Assembly: GCA_035524275.1 (NCBI GenBank)
Contig: DATKPC010000086.1
Location: forward strand, 1 to 64,000
Origin: DATKPC01 sp035524275
GTDB taxonomy: Bacteria > Pseudomonadota > Gammaproteobacteria > Burkholderiales > Burkholderiaceae_F
DNA length: 64,000 bases
Reading direction: 5' to 3'
Shown here: positions 57,370-64,000 of the stretch, one piece after another
Layout: each line of letters begins with the position of its first letter
Position numbering within the stretch: position 1 is the first letter of the stretch
Notes under the pieces: model-generated
Told to the model about the DNA's origin: nothing
Database searches by the model: none
Seen by the model: only the letters and a program-made list of their open reading frames with translations
Position numbers and translations under genes: made by a program

Positions 57370-58218
57370 ATGCCGATCGACGACAGCCAGCCACCGCAGC
57401 GCACGCCGCCGGCACGCCCATCCGACGCAGGTCCGAGAATCTCGGCCTACGTGATCACGTACAACGAAGCCGACAAGATCGAGGCCGCGGTGCGCAGCCT
57501 CGCCTGGGCCGACGAGATCGTCGTTGCCGACTCCCACAGCACCGACGCCACGGCCGCGATCGCCCGCGGCCTCGGCGCGCGGGTGATCCAGGTGCCGTTC
57601 GACGGATTCGGGAGACTGCGCAACCAGGTGCTGGCGCAACTCGACGGTGACTGGATCTTCAGCCTCGACGCGGACGAACGTTGCACCGCCGCAGCGGCCG
57701 AGGAGATCCGCCGCACGATCCGCGATTCCCCGGCGCACGACGCCTATCTCGTTCCGCGGCGCAACTACGTCTTCGGTCGCTGGATCCGTCATTCCGGCTA
57801 CTACCCGGACTATCGCCAGCCGCAGTTGTTCCGGCGCGGCCGGCTGCGCTACACCGAGGACGCCGTCCACGAGACGTATGTCCTCGAAGGCTCGCTCGGA
57901 CGCCTGCAGGAGGCGATCGCGCAGGTGCCGTTCCGCGACCTCGCGCAGGTCCTGCACAAGATGCAGCGCTATTCGACGCTCGGGGTCGAGCGCCTGGAGC
58001 AGCAACGCGTCGCGCCGGCGATGGCGGGCGCGCTGCTGCACGGGATGGCGGCATTTCTTCGTCACTACGTCGTGAAGCTCGGCTTCCTCGACGGCTGGGC
58101 CGGTTTCGTCATCGCATTCGCCAATTTCGAAGGCACGTTCTACCGCTACGCGAAGCACTACGAGAAGCAGCAGGGCCTCGTGCGCGAGCCGGAACTCCCC
58201 CGCAGTTTCCGCGAGTGA
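57370..58218 (+). CDS. Family 2 glycosyltransferase (WaaE/KdtX-like)
   Basis: A 282-residue GT-A enzyme: ISAYVITYNEADKIEAAVRSLAWADEIVVADSHSTDAT is the donor-binding start and WIFSLDADERC carries the DxD-type metal site. The family sequence VPRRNYVFGRWIRHSGYYPDYRQPQLFRR is characteristic of LPS-core WaaE/KdtX beta-1,4-glucosyltransferases. It is divergent from the deacetylase, and the next glycosyltransferase gene starts four bases after its stop. Confidence 0.9.
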   Translation: MPIDDSQPPQRTPPARPSDAGPRISAYVITYNEADKIEAAVRSLAWADEIVVADSHSTDATAAIARGLGARVIQVPFDGFGRLRNQVLAQLDGDWIFSLDADERCTAAAAEEIRRTIRDSPAHDAYLVPRRNYVFGRWIRHSGYYPDYRQPQLFRRGRLRYTEDAVHETYVLEGSLGRLQEAIAQVPFRDLAQVLHKMQRYSTLGVERLEQQRVAPAMAGALLHGMAAFLRHYVVKLGFLDGWAGFVIAFANFEGTFYRYAKHYEKQQGLVREPELPRSFRE

Positions 58219-58222
58219 CGGC

Positions 58223-59350
58223 ATGAGCGCCCCGGCAACGCGCCAGGCCGACGGCCGCCTCGATGTCGTCGAGCCGACGCTGGCCAGCGAGGCCGGCCAC
58301 TGCGGCCTGCTGCTCCGCAGCCTGCATGCGGCCGCGCCCGCGCTGGCCATCACGGTGTGGGCGGGCAAAGGATCGCAGCGCCTGTTCGCGGACCTCGGCA
58401 GCGTCGAACTGGTGGGCCATTTCTCGCGCCGTTGGCGCAAGCTGCAGGCCTATTTCCTCTACCGGCGCCTGCTGCGCGCGGGCGGCCCGATCCTCGTGCC
58501 GACCGCCGGGCGCTTCGACCTCGAAGCGATCGCACGCGCCGCTGCGGGGCCCGTCGGGCCGAACCGGGTCTTCCTCTATTTTCATCGTCTGGCGCTGAGT
58601 CCGACGAAGGCGCGCGCGCTGCGCCGGATCGCGCGACGCCAGCCGAATCTCGTGACGATCGGGACGACCCGCGCGATCGAGGCGCGGCTGCGGGATCTCG
58701 GATTCGAGGCGACCGGCGTCATGCTGCCGATGCCGCCGCGCCCGCCCGCCGCGGCCACCGGAGGCGCCGCGGCGGAGCCGTTCCGTCGCGTCGTCGTCGC
58801 CGGCGCGGCGCGGGCGGACAAGGGTTTTCATCACGCGGTGGCCCTCGTCGAGGCGATCCTCCGTCGGCAGCTGCAGATGCCGATCGCGCTGCAGGTGTCC
58901 GGCGACCACTACGCGCGGCACGACCCGGTGACGCGCAGCGCGCTGCGGCGACTCGCGCACGTGCATTCGCCGCTGGTCGCGACCCTGCCGCAGACGCTCG
59001 ACGCGCCGGGTTTCGCCGACCTGCTGCGCGGCGGCATCTGCCTGCAACCTTACGAACCGGACGAGTACGCCGACAAGATCAGCGCCATCACGCTCGATGC
59101 ACTCAACGCCGGCTCGCCGATCGTGACCGTCGACGGCACGTGGATGGCGGATATCGCGCGCCGCTTCGGTTGCGGCGAAGTGGCCGCGTCCAACGATCCG
59201 GACGAGCTGCTCGCGGCGCTCGAGCGGGTGCGGCGCGACTATGCGACGTACGCGCGGCGCGCGCTCGCGGCCGCCGCGGAACTCGACGCGGAGGAACGCT
59301 GGCAGCCGCTGCTGTCGCGGCTGGGCCTCGAAGGCCGATCGTCGACGTGA
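58223..59350 (+). CDS. Glycosyltransferase, GT-B type
   Basis: A 375-residue protein with a GT4-like C-terminal half. FRRVVVAGAARADKGFHHAVALVEAIL is a GT-B strand-loop, and GICLQPYEPDEYADKISAITLDALNAGSPIVTVDG is the acceptor/donor region with the E-x-E-like acidic residues. The N-terminal half (LDVVEPTLASEAGHCGLLLRSLH) is poorly conserved. The family cannot be named more closely. Adjacent GT2 and LPS genes point to core or O-chain assembly. It is convergent with dnaE, ending 49 bases before it. Confidence 0.75.
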   Translation: MSAPATRQADGRLDVVEPTLASEAGHCGLLLRSLHAAAPALAITVWAGKGSQRLFADLGSVELVGHFSRRWRKLQAYFLYRRLLRAGGPILVPTAGRFDLEAIARAAAGPVGPNRVFLYFHRLALSPTKARALRRIARRQPNLVTIGTTRAIEARLRDLGFEATGVMLPMPPRPPAAATGGAAAEPFRRVVVAGAARADKGFHHAVALVEAILRRQLQMPIALQVSGDHYARHDPVTRSALRRLAHVHSPLVATLPQTLDAPGFADLLRGGICLQPYEPDEYADKISAITLDALNAGSPIVTVDGTWMADIARRFGCGEVAASNDPDELLAALERVRRDYATYARRALAAAAELDAEERWQPLLSRLGLEGRSST

Positions 59351-59399
59351 CGCGCCGCCGGCCCTCGACGCCGGACTCCCTGGAGCGGTGCACCCGCGG

Positions 59400-62300
59400 C
59401 TACGAGTACTCGATCGCGACGGCGGCGACGCGCGGCTGCACGCGCAGCTCGTCGAGGAGGCGATCCTCCGGATTGACGCGCCAGGCGTCGGGCAGCGCGA
59501 TCTTCGCGCTGCCGGCGAGATTGCGGTAGGCGACGACGACGCGGCAGCCGCCGTCGGCCGCCGCTTCCGGGTCGCTTTCGGCCGGCACGACGCGATACGC
59601 CATCAGGAGCGCCTGGAGGCTCTTGATGGCCGGGACGGCTTCGCCCGTCCCGTCGACCTCGATGCGCAACGCGCCCTGGGCCCGGATCCGCGCCTCGGCG
59701 AGGTCCATGATCTGTTCCGCGGTCACCGACAGCCGCTGCGCGAACTCGTCGAATCGAGCGCGGCCGACGACGAACACCAGCGCATCCTCCTTCAGCATCG
59801 CGCGACGCTGGTCGAGCAGTTCGCCGAAGACGGCGACCTCCAGCTGCGCGCTGCCATCGTCGAGCACCAGCGCACACATGCGTCCGCGGCGGGTGTTCTG
59901 CATCCGCGCGCCGACGATGACGCCGGCGAGCCGGACCGCCTCGCGCGCCTGCCGCAGGTCGGCCAGCCGCAGCGGCGCGAGCCGCCGCGCCTCGACCTCG
60001 TACTCGGCGAAGAGGTGGCCGCTGAAGTAGTAGCCGAGTGCGACCTTCTCGTTCGCGAGGCGCTCGCGTTCGCTCCATGCCGCCGTCGACACGTAGTCGA
60101 TGGATTCCATCGCCGCCGGGCCCGCTGCGCCGAATAGGCTGCCCTGGCCCTCGGCGGCCGCCTCGCGCTCCGCATGTTCCAGAGCGCGCCCGACCGACGC
60201 GAACAGTCGCGCCCGGTTCGCGTCGAGCCCGTCGAAGCAGCCGGCGCGCACGAGCGCCTCGACCACGCGCCGATTGACCTGCCGTCGATCGACGCGGCGG
60301 CAGAAGTCGAAGAGGTCGCCGAACGGGCCGCCGCGTTCGCGCTCGGCCGCGATCGCCTCGATCGCGCCCTGGCCCGTGCCCTTGATCGCCCCCAGCCCGT
60401 AGCGGATCGCTTGCGCGTCGACGGGGACGAAGCGGTACTGCCCGTGATTGATGTCGGGCGCCTCGACGCGCAGCCCGTTCGCCTTCGCGTCGGCGACGAA
60501 TTCCTGCACCTTGTCGGTGTCGCCCATGACCGCGGAAAGGTTCGCCGCCGCGAACGCCGCCGGATGGTGGACCTTCAGGTAGGCGGTCTGGTACGCGACG
60601 AGCGCGTACGCGGCCGAGTGCGACTTGTTGAATCCATAGCCGGCGAACTTTTCCATCAGGTCGAAAAGCTCGGCGGCGACGTTGGCCGCCACGCCGTTCT
60701 TCCCGGCACCTTCGACGAAGATGCCGCGGTGCTTCGCCATCTCCTCGGGCTTCTTCTTCCCCATCGCGCGCCGCAGCAGGTCGGCGCCGCCGAGCGAATA
60801 GCCGCCGATCGCCTGCGCGATGCGCATGACCTGCTCCTGGTAGACCATGATCCCGTAGGTCGAACCGAGGATGGGCTCCAGTCGCGGATCGAGGTACTCG
60901 ACGCGCTGGCGGCCGTGCTTGCGGTCGCAGAAGTCCGGAATCAGGTCCATCGGACCCGGCCGGTAAAGCGCATTCAGCGCGATCAGGTCGTCGAGGCGGT
61001 CCGGGCGCGCGCGCTTGAGCAGGTCGCGCATCCCGCGCGATTCGAACTGGAATATCGCCGTCGTGTTGCCGCCCTGGAAGATCTTGAAGACGGCCTGGTC
61101 GTCGAGCGGGATGGCATCGAGCGCGAGCGTGCTGGACGGATCGAGCTGGCGCACGTATTGCAGCGCGAGTTCGAGGATCGTGAGCGTCGTCAGCCCCAGG
61201 AAGTCGAACTTCACGAGCCCGATCGCCTCGATGTCGTCCTTGTCGTACTGGCTGACGACCGCGTCGGTTCCGGGCGCGCAGTACAGCGGGCAGAAGTCGG
61301 TCAGCTTCCCCGGCGCGATCAGCACGCCGCCGGCATGCATCCCGACGTTGCGCGTCAGCCCCTCGAGCGGGCGCGCGAGCTCGATGAGCTGGCCTGCCTC
61401 CTCGTCGTTGTTCACCGCATCGGCGAAGGCGGGTTCGTCGGCCAGCGCCCGGTCCAGCGTCCACGGGTCGGCCGGATTGTGCGGAATCAGCTTGGAGAGC
61501 TGGTCGCACTTGCTGTACGGAAGATCGAGGACGCGCCCGACGTCGCGCACCACGGCCTTGGCACCGAGCGTGCCGAAGGTCGCGATCTGCGCGACGGCGT
61601 TGGCGCCGTATTTCTCCTTGACGTAGTCGATGACGCGGTCGCGATTGTCCTGGCAGAAGTCGATGTCGAAATCCGGCATCGAGACGCGCTCCGGATTCAG
61701 GAAGCGCTCGAACAGCAGGTCGTAGCGAAGCGGATCGAGGTCGGTAATGCCCAGGCTATAGGCGACCAGCGAACCGGCTCCGGACCCGCGTCCGGGCCCC
61801 ACCGGCACCCCATGGCCCTTGGCCCAGTTGATGAAGTCGGCGACGATCAGGAAATACCCGGAGAACCCCATCTTGGCGATGGTGCCGAGTTCCAGATCCA
61901 GGCGTTCGGTGTAGGTCGGGCGTCGTGCGTCGCGTTCCGCGGGCTGCGGGTACAGCACGGCAAGCCGGCGATCCAGACCGGCGTACGAAAGCGCCCGGCA
62001 ATGCTCGTCGACGCCGACGCCCTGCGGCGTCGGAAAATCGGGCAGCCGCGGCTTGTTCAGTTCCAGCGTCAGGTTGCACCGGCGCGCGATCTGCACCGCA
62101 TTGTCCAGCGCGACCGGGACGTCGGCGAACCGCTCGGCCATCTCCGCCCGACTCTTAAAATACTGCTCTTCGGAGAAGCGGCGCGGGCGCCGCGGATCCG
62201 CCAGCGTGTGGCCCTCGGCGATGCAGACGCGAGCCTCGTGTGCGCGATACGCGTCGCGCGCGACGAATTGCACCGGATGGGTCGCGACGACCGGCAGGCC

Positions 62301-62876
62301 CAGCGTGCCCGCCAGGTTGATCAGCGACCGGCATGCGGCGTCGTCGCCGCGCCGCCCGGCGCGCTGCAGTTCGATGTAGAACGAGCCCGGGAAGCATCCG
62401 GCGAGGCGACGCGCGGCCGCCTGGGCGGCCTCGAGCGCACCGGCGGCCAGATGCGCCGCGATTTCGCCGTCGGTGCCGCCGGACAGCGCAATCAGGCCAT
62501 CGCCGCCGCCCTGCTCGAACCAGGCCGGATCGAACTCCGCGCGCCCGCGGTGCGCGTTCTCCAGCCAGGCGCGGCTCAGGAGCCGGCACAGGCCGAGGTA
62601 GCCGGCCCGATCGCGCACGAGCAACAACAGGCGATAGGGGCGCTCGCGATCGGCGTGATTCGTGATCCAGGCGTCGCAGCCGAGGATCGGCTTGACGCCG
62701 GCCGCGCGCGCTGCCTTGTAGAAGCGCACCGCGCCAAAGAGGCTGGAACTGTCGGTCAGCGCCAGCGCGCCCTGGCCGTCGGCCGCCGCGGCGGCGACCG
62801 CGTCCTGGATACGCGCCACGCCGTCGACGATCGAGAACTCGGAATGAAGTCGGAGATGTACGAATCCCTGCGCCAT
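59400..62876 (-). CDS. dnaE: DNA polymerase III subunit alpha
   Basis: The main replicative polymerase. The 1158-residue product begins with a PHP domain (FVHLRLHSEFSIVDGVARI). The polymerase active site has GPGRGSGAGSLVAYSLGITD, SMPDFDIDFCQDNRDRVIDYV (the acidic residues), and IYQEQVM-like MVYQEQVMRIAQAIGG. The fingers/beta-binding part includes KSHSAAYALVAYQTAYLK, and the C-terminal OB domain contains LAGVIVGARMQNTRRGRMCALVLDD. The start MAQGFVHLRLH is standard. Single dnaE (DnaE1 type) with no imuB or lexA near it. Confidence 0.97.
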   Translation of the reverse strand: MAQGFVHLRLHSEFSIVDGVARIQDAVAAAAADGQGALALTDSSSLFGAVRFYKAARAAGVKPILGCDAWITNHADRERPYRLLLLVRDRAGYLGLCRLLSRAWLENAHRGRAEFDPAWFEQGGGDGLIALSGGTDGEIAAHLAAGALEAAQAAARRLAGCFPGSFYIELQRAGRRGDDAACRSLINLAGTLGLPVVATHPVQFVARDAYRAHEARVCIAEGHTLADPRRPRRFSEEQYFKSRAEMAERFADVPVALDNAVQIARRCNLTLELNKPRLPDFPTPQGVGVDEHCRALSYAGLDRRLAVLYPQPAERDARRPTYTERLDLELGTIAKMGFSGYFLIVADFINWAKGHGVPVGPGRGSGAGSLVAYSLGITDLDPLRYDLLFERFLNPERVSMPDFDIDFCQDNRDRVIDYVKEKYGANAVAQIATFGTLGAKAVVRDVGRVLDLPYSKCDQLSKLIPHNPADPWTLDRALADEPAFADAVNNDEEAGQLIELARPLEGLTRNVGMHAGGVLIAPGKLTDFCPLYCAPGTDAVVSQYDKDDIEAIGLVKFDFLGLTTLTILELALQYVRQLDPSSTLALDAIPLDDQAVFKIFQGGNTTAIFQFESRGMRDLLKRARPDRLDDLIALNALYRPGPMDLIPDFCDRKHGRQRVEYLDPRLEPILGSTYGIMVYQEQVMRIAQAIGGYSLGGADLLRRAMGKKKPEEMAKHRGIFVEGAGKNGVAANVAAELFDLMEKFAGYGFNKSHSAAYALVAYQTAYLKVHHPAAFAAANLSAVMGDTDKVQEFVADAKANGLRVEAPDINHGQYRFVPVDAQAIRYGLGAIKGTGQGAIEAIAAERERGGPFGDLFDFCRRVDRRQVNRRVVEALVRAGCFDGLDANRARLFASVGRALEHAEREAAAEGQGSLFGAAGPAAMESIDYVSTAAWSERERLANEKVALGYYFSGHLFAEYEVEARRLAPLRLADLRQAREAVRLAGVIVGARMQNTRRGRMCALVLDDGSAQLEVAVFGELLDQRRAMLKEDALVFVVGRARFDEFAQRLSVTAEQIMDLAEARIRAQGALRIEVDGTGEAVPAIKSLQALLMAYRVVPAESDPEAAADGGCRVVVAYRNLAGSAKIALPDAWRVNPEDRLLDELRVQPRVAAVAIEYS

Positions 62877-63095
62877 CCGCGGATTCTATCGGGCCGCGGA
62901 TGCGGTACGCGCACGCCCGCCGCGGCGGAATGGGAGCGCCTGCCGATACCGGCGGGCCACCTTGGCGCGACGAGCGACAAGGCACGCGACGGGCGCGCGC
63001 CGCGCGGCGCGCGCCGTCCTCCCGGCGCCGGCTGCGGCGTTATCGGATGGGTGTCCTGGAATCCACCATCACGTTCTTGTCTGAGTGAGGCCGGA

Positions 63096-63209
63096 ATGAA
63101 ACGAATTGTGATCGCTTTGTTGCTTGCGTGCGGCGTCCTCGGCGGCTGCGTCGTGCTCCCGCTCGGCTGCGGGCACGGGTATGAGCGCCACGGATGGGAC
63201 CGCCGGTAA
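63096..63209 (+). CDS. 37-residue putative lipoprotein
   Basis: A very short gene with GAGG six bases before the ATG. The signal peptide MKRIVIALLLACGVLGGC ends in a good lipobox LGGC. The mature part is only about 20 residues (VVLPLGCGHGYERHGWDRR) with one cysteine and two histidines, perhaps metal-binding. A hairpin (CCGCCGG/CCGGCGG at 63200-63223) overlaps the stop. Similar tiny lipoproteins are scattered in betaproteobacteria; no function is known. Confidence 0.6.
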   Translation: MKRIVIALLLACGVLGGCVVLPLGCGHGYERHGWDRR

Positions 63210-63378
63210 GTTCCATCCGGCGGCGGCGGACCTTGCGCCCGGAAGCGGCCGGGAAGCGGGCGGGACGCACCGCGCGCGGCGCCAAGTCTCGGTAGTGAGA
63301 TTCCTGCCGATCACCGACTCGGCCGCGGGCTCAGCCGCGAGTGACTCGACCCGCGAAACCCCCGTTCGTGACCGGAAG

Positions 63379-63410
63379 ATTCTCAATTCGGCCCGGCCGG
63401 GCATGAGAAT
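63379..63410. promoter_or_regulatory. Composite inverted repeat upstream of the rightmost gene
   Basis: ATTCTCA (63379-63385) and its exact complement TGAGAAT (63404-63410) enclose a self-complementary GCCCGGCCGGGC (63391-63402). It lies 75-107 bases before the ATG of the next gene and could be an operator or an mRNA hairpin. TATGAT at 63446-63451 may be a -10 box. Nothing else is seen in 63210-63485. Confidence 0.55.
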
Positions 63411-63485
63411 GCGCGGAGGCCGGCCAAGACAGTTCAGGACTTTGGTATGATCTCATTCCCTAAGTCCCTATCCTGACTTTCACTC

Positions 63486-63902
63486 ATGGCCATCAACTCT
63501 GCAAACATCGCGCCGCTGATCCGCAAGCGCGAGGCGCTCCTGAAGGAGCTCGGCGTCATCAATGAGCAGCTCCTTCGCACCGCGCTCGACACGGTCCATG
63601 CGAGCGTCGGCGCGCTGCCCGCGGGGCTCGGCAAGGGGGTCAAGGGCGACGGGGCACCCAAGGGCAAGCGCCGCAGCTGGTTCGAGCGCGGCGAGGCGCT
63701 TGCGCTGTCGAAGAAGATCCTGACGAAGCCGATGACGCAGGCCGACCTGGTGCGCGCGCTGGCGTCGGCCAAGGGCTACACGAAGGGCCTGGCCGCAACC
63801 GACCAGAAGCGCTTCCAGAGTGCGGCGTACCAGGCGATTGCCAATGGCATCGGCGCAAGGAAGCTCGTCCAGTTGAAGGACGGAAAGGTGAGCGCGCGCT
63901 GA
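63486..63902 (+). CDS. Unrecognised basic protein with helical N terminus and possible winged-helix region
   Basis: A 138-residue protein that I cannot assign to a family. Residues 7-30 (IAPLIRKREALLKELGVINEQLL) form a probable amphipathic helix or coiled coil. A Gly/Lys-rich linker (GLGKGVKGDGAPKGKRRSW) follows, then a helical C-terminal half with KKILTKPMTQADLVRALASAKGY, which has the look of a DNA-binding helical module. It is rich in Lys and Arg. No membrane segment or signal peptide is present. The upstream region holds the inverted repeat at 63379-63410. A nucleic-acid-binding function is a guess from charge and helices. The 98 bases to the window edge hold nothing recognisable. Confidence 0.6.
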   Translation: MAINSANIAPLIRKREALLKELGVINEQLLRTALDTVHASVGALPAGLGKGVKGDGAPKGKRRSWFERGEALALSKKILTKPMTQADLVRALASAKGYTKGLAATDQKRFQSAAYQAIANGIGARKLVQLKDGKVSAR

Positions 63903-64000
63903 GACGGCGCGCGCCTTCACCTTGCTCCGCATGTCCATTCCGCGGTAATCCGTTTACCGGCGGTTGCCATCGCGCCATCGCGGCGCCCTGCCGCCGCGAT

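Noticed and set aside
60174..63209. A 1011-codon plus-strand open frame opposite dnaE
   Set aside because: It is an antisense shadow of dnaE. Only its last 38 codons, after the dnaE start region, look like a real gene (63096-63209).

Overview
The window is chromosomal DNA of a high-GC betaproteobacterium. Three observations support this. The tmRNA encodes the proteolysis tag ANDERFALAA, which is typical of the class. The gene orders cysM-lapB-lapA-ihfB-rpsA-cmk-aroA-tyrA-hisC-pheA-gyrA, ompA-like-ubiG-gph, and yebC-purD-hemF-nadD-rsfS-rlmH-maf-rng are betaproteobacterial. Codon third positions are strongly GC-rich, so long open frames appear on the strand opposite nearly every gene. I cannot assign a genus. 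There is no prophage, insertion sequence, integrase, tRNA or CRISPR array: this is a core-genome stretch with a few lineage-specific genes in between.

Layout. 1-261: tandem 78-bp palindromic repeats. 306-13067 (minus strand): cysteine synthesis, the LPS-assembly regulators LapAB, IHF-beta, ribosomal protein S1, CMP kinase, four aromatic/histidine biosynthesis genes and gyrase A, many with very short gaps or overlaps. 13235-17389 (plus): an MTA/SAH-deaminase-like amidohydrolase, an OmpA-like lipoprotein with 32 consecutive prolines, ubiG, gph and ssrA. 17609-24135: a signalling and accessory block with a stand-alone CZB zinc protein, a chemoreceptor, a kinase-less membrane-anchored binding protein, a transglutaminase-like protein, a geranylgeranyl-reductase-type flavoprotein and a degenerate receiver/HPt-like protein. 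24286-34121: pepN, fbp, a DoxX protein, quinone oxidoreductase, a DMT exporter, a secreted S33 hydrolase and an ABC-2 exporter.

34365-38012 is the most interesting stretch. An apparently active, membrane-spanning Ser/Thr kinase is followed by a paralogous membrane-spanning pseudokinase that has lost the HRD and DFG aspartates. Both end in the same PEGA-like extracytoplasmic domain, and a small TPR-like lipoprotein follows. 38157-42655: a SCO protein divergent from a di-heme cytochrome, then a porin with a PstS-like periplasmic protein. 42814-43803: a Lon-like AAA+ ATPase without a protease domain.

44091-52053 (plus) holds the yebC-purD-hemF-nadD-rsfS-rlmH-maf-rng housekeeping series, ending in a family 9 glycosyltransferase. 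51993-59350 is an LPS/surface-polysaccharide region: O-antigen ligase, MsbA, three further glycosyltransferases and a polysaccharide deacetylase. dnaE (59400-62876) follows, then a 37-residue lipoprotein and an unrecognised basic protein at the right edge. REP-like palindromes occur at three separated places (1-261, about 38018-38065 and 42739-42790).
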